A DNA stretch of 64,000 nucleotides from Rhodopseudomonas palustris (GTDB lineage Bacteria; Pseudomonadota; Alphaproteobacteria; Rhizobiales; Xanthobacteraceae): assembly GCF_003031265.1 (NCBI RefSeq), contig NZ_CP019966.1, positions 1,860,001 to 1,924,000 on the forward strand, written 5' to 3'. Below are positions 38,807 through 46,382 of the stretch, one piece after another. The translations under genes were made by a program, and so were the position numbers. The notes beneath the pieces are model-generated. The model was given only the letters and a program-made list of their open reading frames with translations. It searched no databases and was not told the origin of the DNA. Every line of letters starts with the position of its first letter. The stretch's first letter is position 1.

Positions 38807-40321
38807 CTAACCGGCGTTCCGCCATTCCAGTACGCCATCGGCCGCCGTGGCGATCGGTCCGCGCGTGCCGACCGGGCTGCGGTCCATCTTGGTCAAGAAC
38901 GCCAGCGTCGCCTGATCCTGCGCCGGCACACGCGCCAGTGCGCGGGCGCCGTCAGCGGTGCGCAGCATCACCACGCCATGCTGGACCTCGCCGCGACCGT
39001 CATAGATCACCGTGAACGTCTCGACCGTGCCGTCACCGCTAGCCTCGGTAACGAAGCGCGGCACGGCGCCATAGGCCGCGTCGGCCTTTGTCTGCACGCT
39101 GATGTCCTCGCTCAGCGCTTGCAGCGGTGGGGTGCGCGAAACGATCAGGCCGTGATGCTTGGTGACGAAGCCGCCCTGGCCGTACAGCAGACCGAGCTTG
39201 GCGCCGTCGCGCAGGCGGCGCACCATCGCGCAGGCGGCGTGGGTCATGTAGGTGTTGAGCGGCGCCCCGAAGAAGGTGAGGCCGCCGGTCACCGTCGGCT
39301 CGACGTCGTCGCCGAGACCGAGCGTGCGCCGTGCCATCTTCGGCACCACCGGGAAGCACGAGTACAGCTCGATCGCGTCGAAGGCGCGGCCGTCGCCGCC
39401 CACCATCGCTTTGATGGTCTCCAGCACCGCGTTCTGGGCGTGGCTCTGCACGAACTGATCGCGGGCGAGATAATCACGCGGCTCTTCGGCCGCAGCGCCG
39501 CCGTGGATGTAGATCAGCTTGTCCTCGGGAATGCCGGCTTCCCGCGCCTTGGCCAGTGAGGTCAGCAGCACCGCGGCGCCGAGATTGACGCTCGGATTGG
39601 CGACCATCAGCTTGGTGTAGGGCCAGGCGATCAGCCGATTGTCGGACGAAGGCGTGGTGATCTCGTGCGGTGCGAAGCCGCGCTTGATCCAGGCGTTCGG
39701 ATTGCGCGCCGCTGCGGCCGCATAGCGCGACCATAGAACGCCGGATTCGTCGAGCGCCTGCCGCGGTGTCTGGCCCCAATGCGCCGCGGTGGCGGCCTCA
39801 TACAACGGATACACCGTGATCGGCCGTGCGACCCCGAGGGTCGAGGCGATCGGCTGCTGGAACGCTGCGCCGCGCTTTGGCTCGGGCGCATCGTGGGCGA
39901 ACGGTGTCCACGGCAGGTCGAGCTTGGCCCGCGCAGCCTTGGTCGCGGTCGACTGCGCCTCGGCGCCGCAGACCACGGCGATGTGTGCTTCGCCGCGGGC
40001 GATCCGCAGTGCGGCTTCGTGAATGAAGCGGATCGGGCTCTCGCCGCCGACCGGCCCGTAGAAACAGTGACGCGGCGCGATGCCGAGCCGTGTCGCGAGT
40101 TGTTCGGCCGGCGCGTGATAGCGCCAGCTCAGGAAGTTGACGATGTCGAGCGAGTCGATCTGCGGCAGCAGGCTCGCGGCGCTGTCGTTGCCGGCGCGTT
40201 GCACGGCGGCTTCGAGCAGCGCCAGCGGCTCCAGCCCTTGCGCGATGTCCTGGGGGTGGTCGGCAATTTCGCCGACACCGGCGATGACGGGAATGCGTTC
40301 GGGCGGGAGCGTGGTCGGCAT
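38807..40321 (-). CDS. Thiolase-fold protein lacking the catalytic residues, with C-terminal extension
   Basis: 504 aa. It follows the SCP2-type thiolase fold: the GGESPIRFIHEAALRIARGE segment near 92-111, ELYSCFPVV (318-326) where the usual motif is H-D-C-F or N-E-A-F, GGLTFFGAPLN (346-356) where the usual motif is G-G-x-x-x-x-G-H-P, and LLYGQGGF where the second catalytic Cys is expected. The nucleophile Cys is Val91 by alignment, and the catalytic His is Ala353. About 90 extra residues at the end resemble the OB-fold tail of thiolase-like proteins. Binding of an acyl-CoA without Claisen chemistry is likely. It follows the SDR by 39 bases. Confidence 0.85.
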   Translation of the reverse strand: MPTTLPPERIPVIAGVGEIADHPQDIAQGLEPLALLEAAVQRAGNDSAASLLPQIDSLDIVNFLSWRYHAPAEQLATRLGIAPRHCFYGPVGGESPIRFIHEAALRIARGEAHIAVVCGAEAQSTATKAARAKLDLPWTPFAHDAPEPKRGAAFQQPIASTLGVARPITVYPLYEAATAAHWGQTPRQALDESGVLWSRYAAAAARNPNAWIKRGFAPHEITTPSSDNRLIAWPYTKLMVANPSVNLGAAVLLTSLAKAREAGIPEDKLIYIHGGAAAEEPRDYLARDQFVQSHAQNAVLETIKAMVGGDGRAFDAIELYSCFPVVPKMARRTLGLGDDVEPTVTGGLTFFGAPLNTYMTHAACAMVRRLRDGAKLGLLYGQGGFVTKHHGLIVSRTPPLQALSEDISVQTKADAAYGAVPRFVTEASGDGTVETFTVIYDGRGEVQHGVVMLRTADGARALARVPAQDQATLAFLTKMDRSPVGTRGPIATAADGVLEWRNAG

Positions 40322-40360
40322 TTCTTGCTTCTTATTGATCGAAGGTTGGTGAGGGTGTCG

Positions 40361-41140
40361 TTAGAACGCGGTGTAGCCGCCGTCGATCACGAAGGTATCG
40401 GCGGTGTGATACGACGACGCCTTGCTCATCAGATACACCGCGATGCCGCCGAAGTCTTCCGGCTCGCCGAACCGCCGCACCGGAATCCGCGGCATCACAT
40501 TGGCGACGAACTTATCGTTGCCCATGATGCCGGCGGTCATGTCGCTCTTGATCCAGCCCGGCAGGATCGCATTGGCGGTGACGCCATAGCGCGCGAGTTC
40601 AACCGCGAGCGCACGTACCAGCGCATTGATCGCCGCCTTGGTGGCTGCGTAGTGCTCGTTGCGCGCAGTGCCGAAGATCGAGGCAAGGCTCGAGGTCGCC
40701 ACCAGCCGGCCGAAAGGATCGCCGTCAGCAGCGCGCTCGGTCATGTGCCGCGCTGCTGCCTGGAAGGCGTGGAAGACGCCGTCGAGATTGGTGGCGAACA
40801 TCGAGCGCCACTGCTCCTCGGTGCGGTCGATAAAGGCCTGCCGGCCGCCGCCGCCGATGCCGGCATTGGCGAAGCAACCATCGACACGGCCGAACGCCTT
40901 CAGCGTCGCATCCATCGCGGCCTTCACCGAAGCCGGATCGGTGACGTCGCAGATCTGAGCTTCGACCTTGCCGGGCGCGTTCGCCATGGTGGCGAGCGCG
41001 GCGTGATTCTTGACCGCGTTACGACCCCAGATCGAGACGTTGCAGCCCGCCGCGGCCAGCGCTTGTGCCATGCCGAGGCCGATGCCACCGTTGCCCCCGG
41101 TGACGACCGCGACGCGGCCGCTCAGATCGAAAATGCTCAT
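40361..41140 (-). CDS. Short-chain dehydrogenase (possible LvaD counterpart)
   Basis: 259 aa from the ATG at 41140. The motifs are intact: TGGNGGIG near 15-22, NAGIGGGG, catalytic Ser in ATSSLAS and YAATK for the Tyr-Lys pair, then an IDGG end. It should use NAD(P)H on a hydroxyacyl or keto substrate. It precedes the thiolase-like gene by 39 bases. In the levulinate pathway LvaD is an SDR that reduces the 4-keto acyl-CoA to 4-hydroxyacyl-CoA; the nearby kinase, dehydrogenase and ligase make this role possible here, by inference. The assignment to the classical SDR fold is firm. Confidence 0.9.
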   Translation of the reverse strand: MSIFDLSGRVAVVTGGNGGIGLGMAQALAAAGCNVSIWGRNAVKNHAALATMANAPGKVEAQICDVTDPASVKAAMDATLKAFGRVDGCFANAGIGGGGRQAFIDRTEEQWRSMFATNLDGVFHAFQAAARHMTERAADGDPFGRLVATSSLASIFGTARNEHYAATKAAINALVRALAVELARYGVTANAILPGWIKSDMTAGIMGNDKFVANVMPRIPVRRFGEPEDFGGIAVYLMSKASSYHTADTFVIDGGYTAF

Positions 41141-41307
41141 CCAGCGTTTCCATTTTTGTTTGTTGCGCGCTACACCGTGCGAGCCGGGCACGCGCTGTGA
41201 TCGATGCTGGACCATGGACAAGCGCGTCGCAAAAATCAAATATGGCCTCACGTCGTGAAGCCCTTCCACAGCGCGGAATAACCGCGAACCGATAGCGCGA
41301 GGAAACA

Positions 41308-42108
41308 ATGCAGTTCAAACACGTCACGCTCGATTTCGACGGTCCCGTTGCGATCCTGAAACTCGATCATCAGGAAGTGATGAACGCGGTGTCGATCGAC
41401 ATGCTCGGTGGACTCGGCGAAGCGCTCGACGCGATCGAAGACAAGCGCGCGGAAGTGCGCTGCCTGGTGATCACCGGTGCCGGCCGCGCGTTCTGCACCG
41501 GCGCGAATCTGCAGGGCCGCAACTCCGGCAACAACATGAGCCAGAGCGGCAAGGGCGCCGGCGCGGCGCTCGAGACCGCGTTCCATCCGTTCCTGCGCAG
41601 GCTGCGCAAGCTGCATTGCCCGATCGTCACCTCGGTGAACGGTCCGGCCGCGGGCGCCGGCATGAGCTTCGCGCTGATGGGCGACATGATCCTGTGCGCC
41701 AAATCGTCGTACTTCCTGCAGGCGTTCCGCCGCATCGGCCTGGTACCGGATTGCGGCTCGACCTGGCTGCTGCCGCGGCTGGTCGGCAAGGCTCGCTCGG
41801 TCGAGCTGTCGCTGCTTGGTGAGAAGCTGCCGGCCGACAAGGCGCTGGAATGGGGCCTCGTCAATCGCGTCTACGAGGACGCAGAGCTGTGGACCGAAAC
41901 CATGAAGCTCGCCCAGGACCTCGCCAACGGCCCCACCGTGGCGCTGTCGCTGATCCGCAAGATGTACTGGGACTCGCCGGAGAACTCGTTCGAGGAGCAA
42001 CTCAACCTCGAATTCGAATGCCAGCGCGTCGCCGGCTCCACCGACGACTTCAAGGAAGGCGTCGGTGCGTTCCTCGAAAAGCGGCCGGCGCAGTTCAAGG
42101 GCAAATAA
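41308..42108 (+). CDS. PaaG-type enoyl-CoA isomerase/hydratase (crotonase)
   Basis: 266 aa. The oxyanion-hole motifs are ARGAG-type GAGRAFCTGANL and GPAAGAGMSFALMGD. At the active site, the first Glu of hydratases is replaced in QAFRRIGLVPDCGSTWLLPRL; the Asp of VPDCG is the residue PaaG uses for double-bond shifting, and the second Glu is kept in RSVELSLLG. Hence it is more likely an isomerase than a simple hydratase. It is followed by the kinase gene after 7 bases, so both are one operon. PaaG itself belongs to phenylacetate breakdown, but similar enzymes work in other CoA pathways. Confidence 0.85.
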   Translation: MQFKHVTLDFDGPVAILKLDHQEVMNAVSIDMLGGLGEALDAIEDKRAEVRCLVITGAGRAFCTGANLQGRNSGNNMSQSGKGAGAALETAFHPFLRRLRKLHCPIVTSVNGPAAGAGMSFALMGDMILCAKSSYFLQAFRRIGLVPDCGSTWLLPRLVGKARSVELSLLGEKLPADKALEWGLVNRVYEDAELWTETMKLAQDLANGPTVALSLIRKMYWDSPENSFEEQLNLEFECQRVAGSTDDFKEGVGAFLEKRPAQFKGK

Positions 42109-42115
42109 GCCCGAC

Positions 42116-43111
42116 ATGGCATCTGCAGCTATTGCCGACGCGCTGACGCAAAGCGTGATCGGTTGGTGCACTGGCGCGACCGGGATTCGCGAGCTCGCGC
42201 AGCTCTCGGGCGGCGCGAGTCAGGAGACTTGGTCGTTCGTGATCGAGCGGCCGGACGGCGACGTCGCAGCGATCCTGCGCCGCTCGCCGCCGGGCTATGG
42301 CAGCGTTTCCGGACGTGCCGCGGGTCTCGATGTCGAAGCCGAACTGATGCGGCTCGCCTATGAGGCCGGCGTGCCGTCGCCGCAGGTGCTGCACGTCCTC
42401 GCTGAAGCCGACGCCCTTGGCGCCGGCTTCGTGATGCGGCGTGTCGATGGCGAAACCATCCCGCGCAAGATCCTGCGGGATGCGGAGTTTGCCGTAGCAC
42501 GCCCGAAGCTGGCTCGGCAGATCGGCTCGATCCTCGCCGGTCTGCACGGCATCGACAGCGCCGCGCTGCCGTCGCTGCGGACGATCAGCTCGACCGAAGA
42601 GATCGGCCTGTTGCGCGACGACTATCGCTCTTACGAGTGGCCGCGGCCGGTGTTCGAACTGGCGCTGCGCTGGCTCGCCGATCACGATCCCGGCGTGTCG
42701 AAAGCGATCACCCTGGTACATGGCGATTTTCGCCACGGCAATCTGATCATCGGTCCGGACGGCGTGCGCGCCGTGCTGGATTGGGAGCTGGCGCATCGCG
42801 GCGATCCGATGGAGGACCTCGGCTGGATCTGCGTGAATTCATGGCGGTTCGGCGAGATCGACAAGCCGGTCGGCGGGCTCGGTTCGCGCGAGGAGATGTT
42901 CGCCGGCTACGAAGCCGCGGGCGGACATGTCGACGAAGCGCGGGTCAAGTTCTGGGAAGTGATGGGCACGCTGCGCTGGGGCATCATGTGCTGCGGCATG
43001 ATGCGTCGGTTCCGGGAAGACCCCGATCATTCGATGGAGCGCGCGATGATCGGTCGTCGCTCGTCTGAAACCGAGATCGATCTGCTGCGGCTGCTGGCGC
43101 CGCGCAACTAA
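42116..43111 (+). CDS. APH-family kinase, candidate 4-hydroxyacyl-CoA kinase (LvaA-like)
   Basis: 331 aa from the ATG at 42116. The aminoglycoside phosphotransferase fold is clear: ATP-binding strand QLSGGASQETWSFVI, catalytic VHGDFRHGN (Asp204, Asn209) and metal-binding DWE (Asp222) followed by RGDPMEDLGW. This subgroup is not for drug resistance; its human relatives are the kinase domains fused to acyl-CoA dehydrogenase in ACAD10 and ACAD11, and P. putida LvaA phosphorylates 4-hydroxyvaleryl-CoA. Here the acyl-CoA dehydrogenase gene lies 1.6 kb away and the DUF6285-type partner follows at 18 bases. The role is inferred from these relatives. Confidence 0.82.
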   Translation: MASAAIADALTQSVIGWCTGATGIRELAQLSGGASQETWSFVIERPDGDVAAILRRSPPGYGSVSGRAAGLDVEAELMRLAYEAGVPSPQVLHVLAEADALGAGFVMRRVDGETIPRKILRDAEFAVARPKLARQIGSILAGLHGIDSAALPSLRTISSTEEIGLLRDDYRSYEWPRPVFELALRWLADHDPGVSKAITLVHGDFRHGNLIIGPDGVRAVLDWELAHRGDPMEDLGWICVNSWRFGEIDKPVGGLGSREEMFAGYEAAGGHVDEARVKFWEVMGTLRWGIMCCGMMRRFREDPDHSMERAMIGRRSSETEIDLLRLLAPRN

Positions 43112-43129
43112 TCATTCAACGAGGCAGCG

Positions 43130-43504
43130 ATGCAGGACGAACCGAGGCCGGACGAACTGATCAAGGCGGTGGCGGACTTTCTGCGCGAGCAGATCGTTCC
43201 GCAGATTTCAGGCCATGCCGCGTTCAAGTTAAGGGTCGGCATCAACGCGCTCGATCTGGTGACGCGGCAACTGGCGCTATCGAACGAAAGCGACGCCGAA
43301 GAACACGCCAGCTTGCGCGCGCTGCTCGGCCACGACGGCTCGCTGTTCAACCTCAACGCCGAGCTCGCCGACCGTATCGCCACCGGCTCGGTCGACCTGT
43401 CGACGCCCGGCGTCAAGGGCCATCTGTGGCGCACCACGCTGGCCAAGCTGGCCGTCGACCAGCCGAACTACGCGAGCTATCGGCGGGAGCTGGAACAGAA
43501 GTAG
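43130..43504 (+). CDS. DUF6285-type small protein, candidate LvaB counterpart
   Basis: 124 aa, mainly helical, starting MQDEPRPDELIKAVADFLR; the central part reads HAAFKLRVGINALDLVTRQL and the end LKLAVDQPNY-type with residues LAKLAVDQPNYASY. No signal peptide or membrane segment. This small family is found next to APH-type kinases in acyl-CoA clusters. In P. putida the small protein LvaB is needed with LvaA for phosphorylation of 4-hydroxyacyl-CoA, so a stabilising or regulatory subunit role is expected. It follows the kinase gene by 18 bases with GAGG upstream of the ATG. Confidence 0.75.
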   Translation: MQDEPRPDELIKAVADFLREQIVPQISGHAAFKLRVGINALDLVTRQLALSNESDAEEHASLRALLGHDGSLFNLNAELADRIATGSVDLSTPGVKGHLWRTTLAKLAVDQPNYASYRRELEQK

Positions 43505-43559
43505 GCATCGACTGAGCGAAGACAGCCACGGCGTCGCCGCGATCAACGACCTATCGTTC

Positions 43560-43711
43560 GTCATTCCGGGGCGCGCGTAGCGCGAGCCCGGAATCTATAA
43601 CCCCTGTGCCATCGTCTTACTAACAGCGTCGATCTCCCGCCGCGCCAGTGCCACCAATGCTGCGGCGTATGGATTCCGGGTTCGCGAGCTGCGCTCGCGC
43701 CCCAGACTGAC
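43560..43711. repeat. Palindromic intergenic repeat, family B copy 3 (expanded)
   Basis: The ends GTCATTCCGGGGCGCGCG and CGCGCCCCAGACTGAC are related to the other copies, but about 50 extra bases separate the inner arms and the right end has lost the AATGAC match. This is the most diverged copy. Confidence 0.75.
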
Positions 43712-43730
43712 GAACGAGAGGTGATCCTTC

Positions 43731-43808
43731 GTCATTGCGAGCGAAGCGAAGCAATCCAGCGTCGCGCACGGGGCTGGATTGCTTCGTCGCTGCGCTCCTC
43801 GCAATGAC
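43731..43808. repeat. Palindromic intergenic repeat, family A copy 5 (inverted)
   Basis: Starts GTCATTGCGAGCGAAGCGAA and ends CGTCGCTGCGCTCCTCGCAA then TGAC, the reverse orientation of the other four copies. Confidence 0.85.
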
Positions 43809-43832
43809 GAAAGAGGCTGCGCGGCGAACGAA

Positions 43833-44612
43833 CTACTTGCCCTGCCAGTTCGGCGCGCGCTTTTCCGAGAACGCCTTCGGGCCTTCGATATAGTCCTGCG
43901 ACGCCACCATCGCCTTGACTGCCGGATAGTCGCGCTGTTCGGCGATCGCTTGGGGCAGCGAGACGTCGAGGCCGCGCATCAGGGTTTGCTTCGAGGCCCG
44001 GATCGACATCGGCGAGTTCTTGCAGATCGTCTCGGCCCAGCGCTCGGCGGCCGCGAGCGCTTCGCCTTGTGGCACCACTTCGTTGACGAAACCGAGTTCC
44101 AGGCCCTCGCGGGCGGGGACGTGACGGGCGGTGAGGATCATGCCCATCGCGCGCTTGAGCCCGATCTGGCGGGGGAGGCGGTGCAGACCGCCGGCAAGGG
44201 CGGCGAGCCCGACGCGCGGTTCAGGCAACGCGAAGGTGGCGTTCTCCGCCGCGATGATCAGATCGCAGGCGAGCGCGATCTCGAAGCCGCCGCCCATCGC
44301 CACGCCGTTGACCGCGGCGATGATCGGCTTGTCGCAATCGAACCGCGAGGTCAGTCCGCCGAAGCCGCTCTCGCCCCAGCCGCGCTTGCCGCCACTCGCT
44401 TGCCACTTCAGATCGTTGCCGGCGCAGAACGCTTTGTCGCCGGTGCCAGTGACGATCGCCACCCATTGCTCGGGATCGGCGGCGAACTCGTTGAACACGC
44501 CTTCGAGTTCGTAGTGCGCATCGGTATGTAGCGCGTTGTAAACTTCCGGCCGCGACAGCGTGACGATGGTAATCGGGCCCTTGCGGGTAACGGTGGAGAA
44601 TTGCAGCGCCAT
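43833..44612 (-). CDS. Enoyl-CoA hydratase/isomerase family protein
   Basis: 259 aa. The oxyanion segments are GDKAFCAGNDLKW and AVNGVAMGGGFEIALACD. The first catalytic Glu is in FALPEPRVGLAALAGGLHRL; the second position, usually Glu, is Gly in RAMGM. This is the pattern of the carnitinyl-CoA dehydratase-like and ECH-2 subgroups. It should add water to, or remove it from, an unusual enoyl-CoA. It is transcribed away from the acyl-CoA dehydrogenase gene across a 126-base region with a palindromic operator, so the two are probably co-regulated. Confidence 0.88.
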   Translation of the reverse strand: MALQFSTVTRKGPITIVTLSRPEVYNALHTDAHYELEGVFNEFAADPEQWVAIVTGTGDKAFCAGNDLKWQASGGKRGWGESGFGGLTSRFDCDKPIIAAVNGVAMGGGFEIALACDLIIAAENATFALPEPRVGLAALAGGLHRLPRQIGLKRAMGMILTARHVPAREGLELGFVNEVVPQGEALAAAERWAETICKNSPMSIRASKQTLMRGLDVSLPQAIAEQRDYPAVKAMVASQDYIEGPKAFSEKRAPNWQGK

Positions 44613-44660
44613 CGGCGTTTCCTTTTTTCGTTGGACAGAATTGGTGCGGCTGAAGCGCGC

Positions 44661-44689
44661 TTGACTTGTCGTGTGCGGCGCATGTTAAT
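44661..44689 (+). promoter_or_regulatory. Candidate promoter of the acyl-CoA dehydrogenase gene
   Basis: TTGACT (44661-44666) and GTTAAT (44684-44689) are separated by 17 bases and match the sigma-70 boxes at five and four of six positions. The operator palindrome overlaps the -10 box, which suits repression. Confidence 0.5.
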
Positions 44690-44702
44690 CGGTCGCTTAA
44701 CA
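44683..44702. promoter_or_regulatory. Palindromic operator before the acyl-CoA dehydrogenase gene
   Basis: TGTTAATCGGTCGCTTAACA has perfect TGTTAA/TTAACA arms around an 8-base centre with ATCGGTCGCT. Closely related sequences occur at 49229-49244 (12 of 16 core positions), more weakly at 47979-47998, and the ATCGGTC core at 2674-2693. The spacing and style suit a TetR-family regulator. Confidence 0.55.
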
Positions 44703-44738
44703 AGATCAACAACAACACGAAGACTGTGGGAGCACGCC

Positions 44739-46013
44739 TTGGATTTTTCTCTGCCGCCCGATCTGGTCGCCTATCTCGCCGAGCTCGATCGCTTCATCGA
44801 GTCCAAGATCAAGCCGCTGGAGCAGGCGGACGACAACATCCGCTTCTTCGATCATCGCCGCGAATGGGCGCGCACGGACTTCGAACATGGCGGGCTGCCG
44901 CGTCACGAATGGGAAGAGCTGCTACGCAAGGCGAAGAACCTCGCCGACGACGCCGGCCATCTTCGCTTCGCGATTCCGAAGCGCTACGGCGGCCAGGACG
45001 GCACTAATCTTTGGATGGCGGTGATCCGCGAACATTTCGCCGCCAAGGGGCTCGGCCTGCACAACGATCTGCAGAACGAGCATTCGATCGTCGGCAATTT
45101 CCCGATCGTCAAGATGTTGGATCTGTACGGCACGCCGGACCAGAAGGCGATGATCGACGGCTCGATCACCGGCAAGTATCGCATCACTTTCGGTCTCACC
45201 GAGCCCGATCATGGCTCCGACGCCACGCATATGGAGACGCGCGCCGAAGAGGCGGTGCGCGACGGCAAGAAGGGCTGGGTGATCAACGGCGAGAAGATGT
45301 GGACGACCGGCATGCACGTCGCCACGCATTGCGCGCTGTTCGCACGCACCGCCGGCAAGGACGGCGACGCGCGCGGCATCACCTGCTTCCTGGTGCCGGC
45401 CGATGCATCCGGCGTGAAGGTCGAAGAGTATCTGTGGACCTTCAACATGCCGACCGACCATCCGAGGGTGTCGTTCAAGGATGTGTTCGTCACTGAGGAT
45501 GCGGTGTTCGGCGAGGTCGGCCGCGGCTTGTCGCTGGCGCAGTGCTTCGTGCATGAGAACCGCATCCGCCAGGCAGCCTCGTCGCTCGGCGCGGCGGTGT
45601 TCTGCATCAACGAGAGCGTCAAATACGCGCGTGAGCGCAAGCCGTTCGGTGAGGAGCTGGCGCGCAACCAGGCGATTCAATTTCCGCTGGTCGAACTCGC
45701 CACCCAGGCCGAGATGCTGCGCCTCTTGATCCGCAAGACCGCGTGGGAGATGGATCAGATGACCCAGGCCCAGGTCGAGCACACGCTGTCCGACAAGGTG
45801 TCGATGTGTAACTATTGGGCGAACCGGCTGTGCGGGCAGGCGGCCGATCGCGCCATTCAGGTCCACGGCGGCATCGGCTATTCGCGCCACAAACAGTTCG
45901 AGCACATCTACCGCCACCACCGCCGATACCGCATCACTGAAGGCAGCGAAGAAATCCAGATGCGGAAAGTGGCGGGCTTCCTGTTCGGCTACATGGGCGC
46001 GAACAAGCGGTGA
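44739..46013 (+). CDS. Acyl-CoA dehydrogenase of the ACAD10/11-like group (LvaC-like candidate)
   Basis: 424 aa from a TTG start at 44739 with GGGAG upstream; no good ATG is available. It is longer than typical short-chain dehydrogenases and matches the ACAD10/11 group: ITFGLTEPDHGSDATHMETR, the FAD segment WVINGEKMWTTGMH, RKPFGEELARNQAIQFPLVE, and the C-terminal HGGIGYSRHKQFEHIYRHHR with the catalytic Glu region RITEGSEEI. In human ACAD11 and P. putida LvaC such enzymes remove phosphate from a 4-phosphoacyl-CoA to leave an enoyl-CoA. Its neighbours (kinase, small protein, SDR, ligase) fit that path. Ordinary fatty acyl-CoA dehydrogenation is the alternative. Confidence 0.88.
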   Translation: MDFSLPPDLVAYLAELDRFIESKIKPLEQADDNIRFFDHRREWARTDFEHGGLPRHEWEELLRKAKNLADDAGHLRFAIPKRYGGQDGTNLWMAVIREHFAAKGLGLHNDLQNEHSIVGNFPIVKMLDLYGTPDQKAMIDGSITGKYRITFGLTEPDHGSDATHMETRAEEAVRDGKKGWVINGEKMWTTGMHVATHCALFARTAGKDGDARGITCFLVPADASGVKVEEYLWTFNMPTDHPRVSFKDVFVTEDAVFGEVGRGLSLAQCFVHENRIRQAASSLGAAVFCINESVKYARERKPFGEELARNQAIQFPLVELATQAEMLRLLIRKTAWEMDQMTQAQVEHTLSDKVSMCNYWANRLCGQAADRAIQVHGGIGYSRHKQFEHIYRHHRRYRITEGSEEIQMRKVAGFLFGYMGANKR

Positions 46014-46036
46014 GGGCAGTCCACTTCTTCTCGCCG

Positions 46037-46145
46037 GTCATTCCGGGGCACGCGCGAAGCGCGTGAGCCCGGAATCCCGAGCTGTTCGTCGCTGGTCATT
46101 CGATGCTTCGAGATCCTGGGTTCGCGCTACGCGCCCCGGAATGAC
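46037..46145. repeat. Palindromic intergenic repeat, family B copy 4
   Basis: Starts GTCATTCCGGGGCACGCGCG and ends CTACGCGCCCCGGAATGAC. A second GTCATTCGATGCTTCGAG segment sits inside, as if another element had inserted or duplicated. Confidence 0.8.
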
Positions 46146-46241
46146 GCTACTGGTTTAGCGCGCTGACGCGCGCGATGGATGCGCGGGTCGAGTCCGCGCA
46201 TGACGTTTGTCAGGGTGATAGGCATTCCTCCGCCTACAAAC

Positions 46242-46354
46242 GTCATCCCCCGCGCATGCGGGGGATCCAGTATGCGAGGGCGCTCGCGGCAAATGCACCG
46301 CTGAGCGATGAGCGCTCTGCGATACTGGGTCGCCCGGACGAGCCGGGCGATGAC
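46242..46354. repeat. Palindromic intergenic repeat, family C copy 2 (inverted)
   Basis: Starts GTCATCCCCCGCGCATGCGG and ends GGACGAGCCGGGCGATGAC, the reverse orientation of the copies at 7086 and 48100, with the GGATCCAGTAT and ATACTGGGTC segments inside. Confidence 0.8.
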
Positions 46355-46382
46355 GACGGAGGATGTAGCTGACCGCCGCCGC

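Larger units (their letters stand above)
43505..43832. other. Intergenic stretch with two repeat elements, no gene
   Basis: The 328 bases between the DUF6285 gene and the convergent crotonase gene hold an expanded family B repeat (43560-43711) and an inverted family A repeat (43731-43808). The remaining bases show no open frame with support. Confidence 0.75.
46014..46382. other. Intergenic stretch packed with inverted repeats, no gene
   Basis: Between two convergent genes lie a family B repeat (46037-46145), an inverted repeat ATGCGCGG/CCGCGCAT (46177-46201), an 11-base inverted repeat ATGACGTTTGT/ACAAACGTCAT (46200-46210 and 46236-46246), and an inverted family C copy (46242-46354). No reading frame is supported. 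Confidence 0.7.

Noticed and set aside
42116..43111. Reading the APH-fold kinase as an aminoglycoside resistance gene
   Set aside because: Its neighbours and the HGDFRHGN...DWELAHRGDP pattern fit the acyl-CoA associated subgroup, and no resistance or mobile gene is close.
43560..43808. Repeat-rich spacer considered as a possible CRISPR array
   Set aside because: The elements are palindromes of different families with no regular direct repeats or unique spacers, and no cas gene is nearby.
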